In this document: piece by piece, positions 1 through 8,540 of the stretch
Layout of the letters: each line of letters starts with the position of its first letter
Numbering within the stretch: the first letter of the stretch is position 1
NCBI RefSeq assembly: GCF_006782915.1
Contig: NZ_VCNP01000029.1
Span: forward strand, 1 to 64,000
DNA length: 64,000 nucleotides
DNA from: Streptomyces calvus
Lineage (GTDB): Bacteria > Actinomycetota > Actinomycetes > Streptomycetales > Streptomycetaceae
Direction: 5' to 3'
Notes under the pieces: generated by a model
What the model saw: only the letters and a program-made list of their open reading frames with translations
What the model was told of the DNA's origin: nothing
Databases searched by the model: none
Translations under genes and position numbers: made by a program

Positions 1-9
1 GCGCAGCCG

Positions 10-942
10 TTACGGCTTGGGCAGCACGCAGCCGCTCGCGCTCAGTTCGAGCTTGTTGTCCACGCCGAAGCAGGCGGGGAACTGGTAGGTCTGCTGGGCG
101 TAGTTGATGCCCTGGCGGACCGTCACGTTCCCGCTCTCGTCGACCTCGCACGGGTTGTTGACCGTGCAGCGCTCGCCGTCCTCGTTGCCGGTGTTGTTGA
201 CGGCGACCACCGTGCGGGTGGCGTCGTCCACGACCGGCGAGCCGGAGGTGCCGCCGATGGTGTTGCACTCGGAGGTGTAACGGACCGAGTCCTTCCAGGT
301 CCAGTCGCCCTCCTTCATGCGGTACACGAAGCCGTCCACGGAGCAGCTGTAGATCCGCTTCCAGTAGCCGGAGACCACGCTGATCGCGGTACCGGCCTGC
401 GGGTGGCTGTCCGCGAGGGTCAGCGGGTCGATGCCGTACGCGCTCTTGATCTGCGCGTACGTCGTGCCGAGCCGGTAGACGGCCGCGTCCGTGTCGGTCA
501 TGGTCGCGTACAGCAGCCGGTCGGCGCGCAGGGTGGCGACCTTGGAGCCGGAGGAGTTCAGCAGCCCGAAGGTGCGGCTGGACGCCTGGTCGACGACGAC
601 CTGGCCGGGCGCCGGGAAGCCGCTCTCCAGGCAGTGGCCGTTGGTCAGCACCAGCGCCGGGTCGTCGGCCGCCGAGTCGGGCATGCGGACGACGGAACCG
701 GAGCAGTTGCTGAGCGAGACGGTGCCGGCGAAGTTCACCGCGCCCTCCTTGGGCGCGGTGAGGCCGTTCAGGGTGTCCGCCGCGGTGCCGACCGTGCTGT
801 TGACGACGTCCATCAACGTGGTCGGGCCCGCGCCCGTGGTCGTGTCCGCGCCCGTGGGGGAAGGCGCGGCGGCGACCGCGGGAGCCGCGCCCGCCCCGGC
901 GAAGGCCAGGGCGCAGAGCGCGACGACGAGAGGTTTTCTCAT
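10..942 (-). CDS. Secreted trypsin-like serine protease (S1 family)
   Basis: Encodes 310 aa. A Sec signal peptide is visible (Arg-Lys near the start, a hydrophobic core, then AVAAA near residue 25), so the protein is probably exported and cleaves proteins outside the cell. The S1 catalytic triad can be read: His103 in TNGHC, Asp152 in TDTDAAVYRL, and Ser235 in GGTSGSP. Cysteines around residues 80/104 and 200/226 could form disulfides. The reading frame stays open upstream to 1398, but that part is unlike protein. I chose the ATG at 942 because it is preceded by GAGGGGA at a good distance and opens directly on the signal peptide. The stop codon is TAA. The family is clear; the substrate is unknown. 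Confidence 0.85.
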   Translation of the reverse strand: MRKPLVVALCALAFAGAGAAPAVAAAPSPTGADTTTGAGPTTLMDVVNSTVGTAADTLNGLTAPKEGAVNFAGTVSLSNCSGSVVRMPDSAADDPALVLTNGHCLESGFPAPGQVVVDQASSRTFGLLNSSGSKVATLRADRLLYATMTDTDAAVYRLGTTYAQIKSAYGIDPLTLADSHPQAGTAISVVSGYWKRIYSCSVDGFVYRMKEGDWTWKDSVRYTSECNTIGGTSGSPVVDDATRTVVAVNNTGNEDGERCTVNNPCEVDESGNVTVRQGINYAQQTYQFPACFGVDNKLELSASGCVLPKP

Positions 943-1473
943 GGGGGTCCCCTCAATGCGACGACGGGCGACCGGAAATCCTCCGGTCGCCCACAGAATT
1001 GTCATGCGCATTGTCAGCACGCGGACGGTGAGGGGGCAAGGACTTGTTTCCGGCCGGTAGCTTCGCCGGACGGCGACTCCGGCACCCGCACCGGAACCCG
1101 CGTCCACCTGGACCGTTGCGGGCCCCGACCGCGGCCCGGCCGGCCGTCGACGTCGCCCGGACCAGGGTGGCCCGGGGCCGTGGAGGCGGTGGGGGTCGCG
1201 GTGGGGAGGGTCGGTGTGGAGGTGATGGAGGCGTGGCCGCGGGCGTCGCGGGCCGGGCGCGGCGGCGTCCCGCGGGAGCACACGTTCGGCGGAACCCGGC
1301 GCTCCGGCACTCCACGCCTCCGCCGCCGCGGCCGAACGGGGCCGAACAGGGCCGCGCGGCGCGGGAACAGGACGACGTCCGGATCCTCGGGCGGACATTC
1401 CCGTACGAACCGGTTCGTCTCACGTGTCGGAAAACACGGCCCGAACGGCGATACCGGGTCGTAAGCTCCCAGC
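943..1473. other. Intergenic region, divergent promoters expected
   Basis: This 531-bp gap separates the protease gene (minus) from the aminotransferase gene (plus). The open frames across it are compositional shadows without signal sequences, domains or ribosome sites. It must hold both promoters. I see no convincing repeat, RNA gene or riboswitch. Confidence 0.5.
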
Positions 1474-2685
1474 ATGCAGGTGATCCAGTCGACCAAGCTC
1501 GCCAATGTCTGTTACGAGATCCGGGGCCCGGTGCTCGAGGAGGCGATGCGGCTGGAAGCGGCCGGTCACCGCATCCTCAAGCTGAACACGGGCAACCCGG
1601 CCGCGTTCGGGTTCGAGTGCCCGCCCGAGATCCTGGAGGACGTCCTCCGCAACGTGTCGTCGGCGCACGGCTACGGCGACGCCAAGGGCCTGCTGGCCGC
1701 GCGCCGGGCCGTGGTCATGCACAACCAGACCCTCGGCATCGAGACCGACGTGGAGCACGTCTTCATCGGCAACGGCGTCTCCGAGCTGATCGTGATGGCG
1801 ATGCAGGGGCTGCTGGACGACGGCGACGAGGTGCTGGTCCCGGCCCCCGACTATCCGCTGTGGACGGCGGCCGTCTCGCTGTCCGGCGGTACGGCGGTGC
1901 ACTACCGCTGCGACGAGCAGTCGGACTGGATGCCCGACCTCGCCGACGTGGAGCGCAAGGTCACCGACCGCACCAAGGCGATCGTCATCATCAACCCGAA
2001 CAACCCGACCGGCGCCGTCTACGACGAGGCGGTGGTCAAGGGCCTGACGGACATCGCCCGCCGCCACAACCTGCTGGTCTGCTCGGACGAGATCTACGAC
2101 AAGATCCTCTACGACGACGCGCGGCACGTCCCCACCGCCTCCGTCGCCCCGGATCTGCTCACGCTCACCTTCAACGGCATGTCGAAGGCGTACCGGGTGG
2201 CGGGCTACCGGGTGGGCTGGATGTCGATCTCGGGGCCGCGCGCGCACGCCGACTCCTACATCGAGGGCCTGACGATCCTGGCGAACATGCGCCTGTGCGC
2301 GAACATGCCGGGCCAGCACGGCGTGGTCGCCGCGCTCAGCGGACGCCAGTCGATCAACGACCTGGTACTGCCGGGCGGGCGGCTGCGCGAGCAGCGGGAC
2401 GTGGCGTACGAGCTGCTGACGCAGATCCCGGGAGTGAGCTGTGTGAAGCCGAAGGGCGCGCTCTACCTGTTCCCGCGCCTCGACCCGGACGTCTTCAAGA
2501 TCAAGGACGACCGGCGGATGGTCCTGGACCTGCTCCGCCGCGAGAAGATCATGGTCGTGCAGGGCACCGGATTCAACTGGCCGGAGCCGGACCACTTCCG
2601 GGTCGTCACCCTGCCGTCGGTCACCGACCTGCGGGACGCGGTGGGCCGGATCGCCCGCTTCCTGGACGGCTACAGCCAGCCCTGA
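1474..2685 (+). CDS. alaA: PLP-dependent alanine-type aminotransferase (AlaA-like)
   Basis: Encodes 403 aa, a class I/II aminotransferase using pyridoxal phosphate. From memory it matches E. coli AlaA (405 aa) along its whole length, including the N-terminal NVCYEIRGPVLEEA-type stretch, NGVSELIVMAMQ, PAPDYPLWTAAVSLSGG, and INPNNPTGAVY. The Schiff-base lysine sits in FNGMSKAYRVAGYR and the C-terminal arginine region in NWPEPDHFRVVTLPS. AlaA makes alanine from pyruvate and glutamate in the cytosol, and that is the expected reaction here. The gene stands alone with a start ATG at 1474. The family is certain; the exact amino-acid preference is inferred. Confidence 0.9.
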   Translation: MQVIQSTKLANVCYEIRGPVLEEAMRLEAAGHRILKLNTGNPAAFGFECPPEILEDVLRNVSSAHGYGDAKGLLAARRAVVMHNQTLGIETDVEHVFIGNGVSELIVMAMQGLLDDGDEVLVPAPDYPLWTAAVSLSGGTAVHYRCDEQSDWMPDLADVERKVTDRTKAIVIINPNNPTGAVYDEAVVKGLTDIARRHNLLVCSDEIYDKILYDDARHVPTASVAPDLLTLTFNGMSKAYRVAGYRVGWMSISGPRAHADSYIEGLTILANMRLCANMPGQHGVVAALSGRQSINDLVLPGGRLREQRDVAYELLTQIPGVSCVKPKGALYLFPRLDPDVFKIKDDRRMVLDLLRREKIMVVQGTGFNWPEPDHFRVVTLPSVTDLRDAVGRIARFLDGYSQP

Positions 2686-2702
2686 GCTTTTTAAGACCGG
2701 CT

Positions 2703-2730
2703 CAACTTTAGACGGAATCCAAGCTAGGAT
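2703..2730 (+). promoter_or_regulatory. Candidate vegetative promoter
   Basis: CAACTT (2703-2708) and TAGGAT (2725-2730), 16 bp apart, resemble -35 and -10 elements. They lie 18-25 bp before the AGGAGG ribosome site of the next gene. This is a sequence match only. Confidence 0.4.
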
Positions 2731-2761
2731 GGTTTCCTGTCAGCACCCAGGAGGCCATCCC

Positions 2762-3184
2762 ATGTACGAGCCGATCCGCAGCAAGTCGGTCCACAGCACG
2801 ATGGCCGGCACCTCCCACGACTTCCCGCACCGGACCCGCGAGGAAGAGCTGGACATCCAGCTCGCGGGTCATCTGGCCGCGCTGCTCGCCGTCACCGACG
2901 AGCTGCGCGCCGCGGCCCCGACGGCCGACCTGGACGCCGCGGCCGAACGGCTCGCCGAGCAGGTCACGCGCCTGCGGGGAGGACATGCGCCGGCCCGCGC
3001 GTCGGTGACCACGACGGGCCGCGAGCCGAACGCGCAGGCGCTGCACCGCCGGGCGCACACCCTCGCGGGCCGTGCCCTGGTCGTCGCCGCCTCCCGCGCC
3101 GACACGGCGGCCGCGATCCTGGCCGCCGAGCGGATGGACGCGCACACCGCGGCGCTCCGGCCGCGCGAGCTCGCGCCCCGCTGA
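2762..3184 (+). CDS. Conserved hypothetical cytosolic protein
   Basis: Encodes 140 aa with no signal peptide or membrane segment. I do not recognise a domain. The sequence is mostly alanine-rich helix, with polar ends and a basic middle around residues 80-105. The start ATG at 2762 follows a strong AGGAGG (2749-2754) at 7 bp. The upstream in-frame ATG-like option at 2729 would include the ribosome site itself and was rejected. It is a single-gene unit closed by a hairpin at 3263-3301. Codon use is typical of the neighbourhood. Confidence 0.7.
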   Translation: MYEPIRSKSVHSTMAGTSHDFPHRTREEELDIQLAGHLAALLAVTDELRAAAPTADLDAAAERLAEQVTRLRGGHAPARASVTTTGREPNAQALHRRAHTLAGRALVVAASRADTAAAILAAERMDAHTAALRPRELAPR

Positions 3185-3262
3185 GCCCTCACCGGGCTCC
3201 CTCGGTCGGCCCCGGTCCGCGTGCACCCGCAGCGACGCGCGGACCGGGCGCCACACACCACC

Positions 3263-3301
3263 GACGGGGCGCCCCGGGCAGCACGCCCGGGGTGCCCCGT
3301 C
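3263..3301. terminator. Bidirectional hairpin terminator
   Basis: Two 17-nt arms (3263-3279 and 3285-3301) pair with a single G.T wobble around the 5-nt loop AGCAC. It lies between convergent genes ending at 3184 and 3315, so it can stop transcription from both sides. Confidence 0.8.
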
Positions 3302-3314
3302 GCCGTGTGCGCGG

Positions 3315-5048
3315 TCAGCGGGTGACGTCGACCGTCGCCGACGCCGTGGACCCCTCGTGCAGGGCGTCGCCGGGCCAGCTGACCGTGTAGGTCGTCTCGC
3401 GCCGGGTGCGCGGCAGGTCGTCGACGGTGAAGGTGCCGTCCGCGGCGACCGTCACCGACGACAGGGTGCCGGTGCCGAGCCGGTCGGTGCGCTGCACCGT
3501 CAGCGTGGCCCGCTCGGGCAGCGCCTTGCCGTGCGCGGTGAACGTGCCGGTGATGCGGACACCGGTGCTCATCGACGCCTGCGCGGGCGCGGTGAGCGCG
3601 ATCGCGCTGGCCGCCTTGCCGACGTACACGGTGTGGGTGACGTCGGTGGCGGGGCGGTGCGTCAGGTCGCCGAGGAACGACACCGTGTACGTGGCCTCGC
3701 CGACCAGGTCCGGCTCGTCGAGCACGGTGAACGTGCCGTCGGCCCGGACGGCGGTGGTGCCGAGCTCGTGCGTGCCGTTCGCGTCGGTGCGGGTCGCCGT
3801 GACCTTCGGCGGCTCGGCCGGGGCCGGGCCGTCCAGCTCCAGCTTGCCGCGCACCGCCAGCGGCTCACCGGCGACCGCCTCGGCGGGGCCGTGCGTCAGC
3901 CCGCCGGTGAAGCGGGCGTCGTACTGGGCGGCCGGCGGCTGGACGACGTGCAGCCAGTACTGGTTGCCGGCGGTGTTGGTGGTGACCGCGAACAGCCGGG
4001 AGCCGTCGGCGGACCACTCCAGGCCGCGGGGCGCGACCCGGTCGCCGTCGAGGCTGCCCTCGAAGGCGAACTCCAGCGGCGCGGTCGCGTCGCCCGGGTC
4101 GGCGGGCGAGAGCAGCAGGTCGGGCGTCGAGCCGGACGCCGAGGCGCCGCGCGCCAGGTACTTCCCGTCGCCGCTGAAGGCGACGGCGGAGGCGGCGGAG
4201 CCGGCGGGCAGCGCCGGGTGGGCGGTCCCGGCGTCGGACAGGTCGGCGGTGTTCAGCAGCCGCGTACCGGCGGCCGCGTCGGCGACGGCGACCTTGGTGC
4301 CGTCCGGCGAGAACGCCATGTCCTTGAGGTTCAGCGCGCCCTTGCCGTCGCTGTCGGCGAAACGGCGGCCGGCGGTGCGCACCAGCGTCTCGCCGCTCGC
4401 GTCGAACACCGCGAGGAACGGGTCACCGGCCTTGGCGTTGACCGGCTGCCCCATCAGCAGCCGGTCACCGGGGCCGGCCTCCAGCTGCAGCTTGCCGCTG
4501 TCCTGCCAGCCGGTGCGCTGCCAGGTGTTGTCGGCCTGGTGGTTGTCCAGGTAGGTGAGCGTCGTGTCGCAGTCCGACATGTAGTTCGCGTACGTCGTCG
4601 TGTGGTACGGCTTGCCGCCCGCGAAGGCCATGCTGCGCCCGCAGGTGTCCGTGCCGGCGGTCCCCGAGGCCAGCGGCTGGTACGTGGCGGTGTCGTACCG
4701 CAGGATCCCCTCGCGGCCGCCCGCGTACAGGACGCTGCCGTCGGCGTTCAGCGCGAGGCCGGAGATGTGGCGGGTGGTGGTGAGGGTGGTGATCCGCTCG
4801 CCGGAGAAGTCGTAGACGGCGATGAGGCCCTTGTTGTCGTAGTAGCCGAGATTGCTGTCGGCGACGTACACGCGCTGGTGCGCGGAGTCGACGGTGAGCG
4901 CCGAGAACGAGGTGATCGGCAGCTTGGCCACCAGGGCGGAGGCCGCGGCGTGCGCGGCGGGCGCGGCGGCGACGGTCAGGCCGCCGCCGGTGAGCGCAGC
5001 GGCCAGCAGTGCGGCCGCGAGGCGTCTGGTGCGTCGTGCTGTCTTCAA
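3315..5048 (-). CDS. Secreted beta-propeller protein with Ig-like repeats
   Basis: Encodes about 577 aa. A signal peptide (KTARRTRR, then an Ala/Leu core, ending PAAHAAA) is followed by YVTN/WD-like propeller blades (for example AVYDFSGERI, LALNADGSVLYAGGREG, MAFSPDGTKVAVADA, VAFSGDGKYLARGA, LEWSADGSRLFAV) to about residue 390. Two or three Ig-like beta-sandwich repeats then end in the YTVSFLGD / YTVSWPGD motif. Such proteins are extracellular, probably structural or binding; no catalytic motif is visible. The frame extends to an ATG at 5132, but TTG at 5048 is favoured: it sits just ahead of the signal peptide and behind a GGGGGG ribosome site. Confidence 0.75.
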   Translation of the reverse strand: MKTARRTRRLAAALLAAALTGGGLTVAAAPAAHAAASALVAKLPITSFSALTVDSAHQRVYVADSNLGYYDNKGLIAVYDFSGERITTLTTTRHISGLALNADGSVLYAGGREGILRYDTATYQPLASGTAGTDTCGRSMAFAGGKPYHTTTYANYMSDCDTTLTYLDNHQADNTWQRTGWQDSGKLQLEAGPGDRLLMGQPVNAKAGDPFLAVFDASGETLVRTAGRRFADSDGKGALNLKDMAFSPDGTKVAVADAAAGTRLLNTADLSDAGTAHPALPAGSAASAVAFSGDGKYLARGASASGSTPDLLLSPADPGDATAPLEFAFEGSLDGDRVAPRGLEWSADGSRLFAVTTNTAGNQYWLHVVQPPAAQYDARFTGGLTHGPAEAVAGEPLAVRGKLELDGPAPAEPPKVTATRTDANGTHELGTTAVRADGTFTVLDEPDLVGEATYTVSFLGDLTHRPATDVTHTVYVGKAASAIALTAPAQASMSTGVRITGTFTAHGKALPERATLTVQRTDRLGTGTLSSVTVAADGTFTVDDLPRTRRETTYTVSWPGDALHEGSTASATVDVTR

Positions 5049-5138
5049 CTGTGCCCCCCACAGGATGAGTTGTGTACCCGTGCACCACGGCCGTCCCCCA
5101 ACCCCCAGTCGGGGAACAGCCGTTCGGATCATGCAAGG

Positions 5139-6770
5139 TCAGTGAGCGTACATCGATATGCCCGCTGTACGGCGGATTTCCGGAAGTGCGGCGTAGAGCG
5201 TCGCGCCCGGGCAGAGCGTGGCGTAGCCGTCGCGGTGCCCGGAGATCGTGTCGAGCGTCGCCTGCTCACCGGTCCGGTAGACGCCGGTGTCGCCCGCGGC
5301 GGTGAGCGTCACCTTCGCCTCCGGGTCGACGCCGTGCAGACCGAGCTTCCAGGCGGAGAGGTCGGCGATCGCCTGCTGCGCCGCGGCGGTCGGGGTGCCG
5401 CCGTTCTCGTAGTCGCCGAGGAGCGAGACGCCGGAGGAGTAGCCGTTGAAGCCGTAGGTGTGGGCGCCGCGGACCGGCTTGTCGACGCCGCCGGCGCGGC
5501 CCTCGAAGACGGTGCCGCACTTGTCGACGAAGAAGTTGTAGCCGGTGTCGCTCCAGCCGTTGGTCTGCACGTGGTACGTGAGGATGGCCCGGATGACGGC
5601 GGGCGACTCGGCGCAGTCGTAGTCGTTGGTACCGGCGGTGTGGTGGACGAAGACGGCGTCGACCTTGTCCAGGTAGGACGGCGGGTCGGTGACCAGCGAC
5701 TCGTCGGCACCCCATTCGGCGCGGCTGACGATGGCCGGTGCGGCGGGCGCGGACGGCGACGCGGAACCGGTCGGTTCCGGCTGGGCGCTCGGCTCCGTCG
5801 TGGGTTCGGTGGCCGGGGCCGCGGTGGGCTCCGCGGTCGGCTCCTCGCTCGGCGCGGGGCCGGCGGGGCCTTCCGTCGGCTCCTGCGTCGGGTCGGGCGA
5901 GGGCGTCGGTGCCGTGGGCTCCTCGCTCGGGCCGGCGGGCTCGGAGGCCGGCGCCTCGCTCGGGGCCGGGGCGCCGGCATCGGCCGTCGGTTCCTGGGTC
6001 GGCTCCTCGGAGGGGGTCGGGTCGTCGGAGGGGGTCGGCTGCTCGGCGGCCGGGGCGTCCGTGGGTTCCGGTGCCGGCTCGGCGGACTGCTCGGGGGCGG
6101 TGGTCGGCTCGGCGTCCCCGCCGACGGTCGGGGCACTGGCGGTGGCGCTCTCGCCGGCGGCGGGCCCGGCGGAGGGCTTGCCCTTGCCGTTGCCGTTCCC
6201 GTTGGCACTGCCGCCCTTGCCGCCGCTCCTGTCCTGCCCCGTGCCGCCCTTCTCGTCACCCGGGTCGATCATGTCGAGCCGCAGCGCGTCCGGCACGGCC
6301 GTCTCCTCGCCGTCGGCCACCACCCGGGCCTCGACCGCGTCCGACGGCCCCACCCACAGCGGCTCCGACGCACCCCGGACCGCCGAGGCGTCGCCCTCCT
6401 CCGTCTCCGGTGCGCGGATGCCGAAGTCGAGGTCGCGCCAGTCGGTCCAGGTGCCGCTGTCCGCGCTGCGCGTACGGATCTGCGCGGTGCCCTCGAAGTC
6501 GTCGGCGCTGTCCTCCCAGGAGACGCCGACGAGGGAGAACGACTGCGTGTCCGTGCGCGGCAGTTCGCGCTTCTTCGGGTCCTTGCCGTCCAGCGCGAGC
6601 GTGTGCGCCCGCGCTGGACGGGAGGTGTCGTCGGCGCCGGTGACCCCGGAGCCGCCGGTCACGGACACCGCCGTCGCCCCGGTACCCGCCAGGACGGCGA
6701 CGCCGACCGCCAGCCACATCGTGCGCTGCGACGCCCTCGAACGCCGCGCGCGGATTCCCCTCGGACTCAT
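5139..6770 (-). CDS. Peptidoglycan-recognition amidase with long Pro/Glu/Ala linker
   Basis: Encodes 543 aa. The order is an N-terminal membrane anchor or signal (basic RGIRARRSRASQR then a hydrophobic stretch), a ~150-aa beta-rich region containing FSLVGVSWEDSADDFEG, a ~180-aa low-complexity PTxEP/APSE linker, and a C-terminal PGRP/amidase_2 domain starting at SRAEWGADE. Zinc ligands are visible: His in FVHHTAG, and His and Cys in GHRDGYATLCPG. It should cleave the amide between N-acetylmuramate and L-alanine in the cell wall, or bind wall fragments. The start ATG at 6770 has GAGGGGTGGG upstream; the frame beyond it is unlike protein. The C-terminal 5 residues include SMYAH. Confidence 0.85.
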   Translation of the reverse strand: MSPRGIRARRSRASQRTMWLAVGVAVLAGTGATAVSVTGGSGVTGADDTSRPARAHTLALDGKDPKKRELPRTDTQSFSLVGVSWEDSADDFEGTAQIRTRSADSGTWTDWRDLDFGIRAPETEEGDASAVRGASEPLWVGPSDAVEARVVADGEETAVPDALRLDMIDPGDEKGGTGQDRSGGKGGSANGNGNGKGKPSAGPAAGESATASAPTVGGDAEPTTAPEQSAEPAPEPTDAPAAEQPTPSDDPTPSEEPTQEPTADAGAPAPSEAPASEPAGPSEEPTAPTPSPDPTQEPTEGPAGPAPSEEPTAEPTAAPATEPTTEPSAQPEPTGSASPSAPAAPAIVSRAEWGADESLVTDPPSYLDKVDAVFVHHTAGTNDYDCAESPAVIRAILTYHVQTNGWSDTGYNFFVDKCGTVFEGRAGGVDKPVRGAHTYGFNGYSSGVSLLGDYENGGTPTAAAQQAIADLSAWKLGLHGVDPEAKVTLTAAGDTGVYRTGEQATLDTISGHRDGYATLCPGATLYAALPEIRRTAGISMYAH

Positions 6771-7307
6771 GCCCACCCCTCGTGCAGTGTGTACGTCGTG
6801 ATCAGTTGTGGCGCGCTGCGGCCGGCCCGGCCGTCGCCCGCGGTGTGCGTGCCGTTCCGCGCGTCGTCCTGTACGCCGCCCTGTGCGCCGTTCTCTGTGC
6901 CTCCCGAGAATGCCAAGGGCTGACATGAAAAGGGCTCAGCTTTCGACGACCCGGGTCAATGCGGCATACAACTGGCGTGCATCCGGGCGGTTGTACACCA
7001 CCGGGAGTGCACCGCGCGAGCGCGCAGACATAAAGGGACGAAGCGACGACGCTTCACCCTTCAAATGCACCTGAATGTCCGCCTGCTTGACAGGCCACCA
7101 GACAGATGATCCATAATTCCGCCGCCGCGCCCGCGACCGGTGTTTCGCCTGTTCGCGCGGGTGCTGCACAGCCATGCATCACGCCACCTCCCGCCTGGAG
7201 GGCGCGAAGATCGCGGGCACGCCATTGCCGCACGCCGCTTGCGCGGCCCCGTCATCGGAGCCCGAAAGGAGTGGCCGAGCGGTCCCACCGGCCGGAGAGG
7301 TTTTTCC
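6771..7307. other. Intergenic region of lower GC
   Basis: This 537-bp gap lies between divergent genes. The part from about 6930 to 7120 is visibly poorer in GC than the rest of the window. TTGACA (7087-7092) and CATAAT (7112-7117), 19 bp apart, could be a promoter reading right into the SMI1 gene. A minus-strand candidate ORF is listed separately. Confidence 0.4.
6936..7175 (-). CDS. Candidate small ORF of unknown function
   Basis: Would encode 79 aa, with a basic first third (KHRSRARRRN) and a more protein-like end (ALPVVYNRPDARQLYAALTRV). GGGAGG lies about 11 bp before the ATG. Third codon positions are much less GC-rich than in neighbouring genes, which fits either non-coding DNA or a recently acquired gene. 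I recognise no family. It could be spurious. Confidence 0.3.
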   Translation of the reverse strand: MAVQHPREQAKHRSRARRRNYGSSVWWPVKQADIQVHLKGEASSLRPFMSARSRGALPVVYNRPDARQLYAALTRVVES

Positions 7308-7820
7308 ATGTGGGTTCAGCGGCTGATCGAGTTGACCAGCTGGGAGCCGTTGAGGCTCTCCGTCGACTGGGAGTCGGTCGAGGGGGAGTTGCAGGCTCCG
7401 CTGCCGGCGGACTACAAGTTACTCTTCGAGACGTTCGGTGGCGGCGTCTTCAGTGAGTCCGTCTACTTCTTCGGGCCTTCGGGACCTCCCGCCTTCGACT
7501 TTCTCACGCAGTGGCGGGCCTCCCTTTCGGCCGGTGGAGACGATGACGCATACCCTTTCTACTCTCCCGGAGAAAAGGGTGTCATCGTGTGGGCGGCAGC
7601 CGAATGGGCCGATGAATACGCCTGGCTTGTGGACGCGCGGAACCCTGGCGCGTATTCCGTTCTCGTCCGAGGTGACGTCGGCGAGTGGCGCACCTATGAC
7701 ATGTCGACTGCTGAATTCCTCTACCGGGTCCTTGCGGATGAGGATTTCAAGCCTTTCGGAATCGCGCAGTGCGACCTTGACCCGACGTTCGAGCCGGGCC
7801 GCCCGGTCCACGGCAGTTAG
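7308..7820 (+). CDS. SMI1/KNR4-type protein with a TTA codon
   Basis: Encodes 170 aa. The SMI1/KNR4 (SUKH) signature is near residues 25-50 (WESVEGELQAPLPADYKLLFETFGGG). In bacteria this fold is mostly found in immunity proteins that bind and neutralise polymorphic toxins. The start ATG at 7308 follows GGAGAGG (7294-7300). Codon use is less GC-biased than in the neighbours, and Leu in DYKLLF is encoded by TTA (7419-7421), the codon read by the bldA tRNA, so translation may be tied to development. The signal-peptidase-like gene starts 51 bp downstream on the same strand. No toxin gene is recognisable beside it. Confidence 0.75.
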   Translation: MWVQRLIELTSWEPLRLSVDWESVEGELQAPLPADYKLLFETFGGGVFSESVYFFGPSGPPAFDFLTQWRASLSAGGDDDAYPFYSPGEKGVIVWAAAEWADEYAWLVDARNPGAYSVLVRGDVGEWRTYDMSTAEFLYRVLADEDFKPFGIAQCDLDPTFEPGRPVHGS

Positions 7821-7871
7821 CAGAACAGGCAGCATCAGACAGATCAGATGGATCGGAAACGAGGAGCGTTC

Positions 7872-8540
7872 GTGACGTCGCGACGTGCGGGCCGCGGACT
7901 CAGAGTCGCCGCCTGGGTGCTGGTTCCGCTGGGGTTGGTGCTGTTGCTGGGAGCCGCTGCTGGGATCGTGGGCACCGGTGTCCTGGACCGGGAGCGGATC
8001 ACCGTCGGAGGTGATGCGATGCGGCCCACCTATCGTCCGGGCGATCGGTTGACCATTGAGCGCGTCGACGAAGCCGGGATACGCCGCGGCGATGTCGTCC
8101 TCGTCAGTGTGCCGGGGCGGTACGGGGGTGCGCCGGTCCTGCAGCGGGTGATCGGACTGGGCGGCGACCATGTGGAGTCCCGCGACGGTGCGCAGGTCGT
8201 GGTGAACGGCAAGCGGATCGACGAGCCGTACGTGATGCGCGACGAACTCGGCACGACCGGCGCACCGTTCGACGTGACCGTGCCGGACGGGCGGCTGTTC
8301 CTTCTCGGCGACAACCGGCCCAACGCGAACGACTCGCGCTACTTCCTCGATGAGCAGTCGGGCAGCGTCGCGGCCTCGGGGGTGCGCGGCCGTGTGCCGC
8401 AGGAGGAGCGGGCCGTCTCCGTGGCGCCGCTGGCCCTGGGGGCCTTCGGAGCCGTGCTGACGCTCGTCGGGGTCGGGCTGGGCATCGGGGGGTTCATGGC
8501 CGGGCGGCGCACCGGCTACGGCTACGGCTACGGCTCCTGA
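7872..8540 (+). CDS. Signal peptidase I-like protein lacking both catalytic residues
   Basis: Encodes 222 aa. The layout is that of an S26 signal peptidase: a transmembrane anchor at about residues 12-34, box B at 47-56, box D at 89-98, box E GDNRPNANDSR at 146-156, and a second hydrophobic helix at 181-206. The nucleophile position before Met-x-Pro-Thr is Ala49 (GCG), giving GDAMRPT instead of G-x-SM-x-PT. The box D general-base lysine is Gln91 (VLQRVIG). Classical Ser/Lys proteolysis is therefore unlikely; it may be a regulatory or binding paralogue. GTG at 7872 was chosen because GAGGAGC precedes it; the ATG at 7848 has no ribosome site. It overlaps the convergent hydrolase gene by 13 bp. 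Confidence 0.8.
   Translation: MTSRRAGRGLRVAAWVLVPLGLVLLLGAAAGIVGTGVLDRERITVGGDAMRPTYRPGDRLTIERVDEAGIRRGDVVLVSVPGRYGGAPVLQRVIGLGGDHVESRDGAQVVVNGKRIDEPYVMRDELGTTGAPFDVTVPDGRLFLLGDNRPNANDSRYFLDEQSGSVAASGVRGRVPQEERAVSVAPLALGAFGAVLTLVGVGLGIGGFMAGRRTGYGYGYGS

Noticed and set aside
1044..2711. Long open frame overlapping alaA
   Set aside because: Arg/Pro/Gly-rich shadow of the aminotransferase gene in another frame.
3072..6923. Open frame of 1283 codons on the plus strand
   Set aside because: It lies opposite the propeller and PGRP genes and is low-complexity Arg/Gly/Val sequence, a shadow of high GC codon bias.
7267..7290. GGAGTGGCCGAGCGGTC resembles the 5' part and D-arm of a serine tRNA
   Set aside because: No anticodon arm, T arm or CCA follows, and the ATG of the SMI1 gene lies only 20 bp further on. 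It is too short to call an integration remnant.
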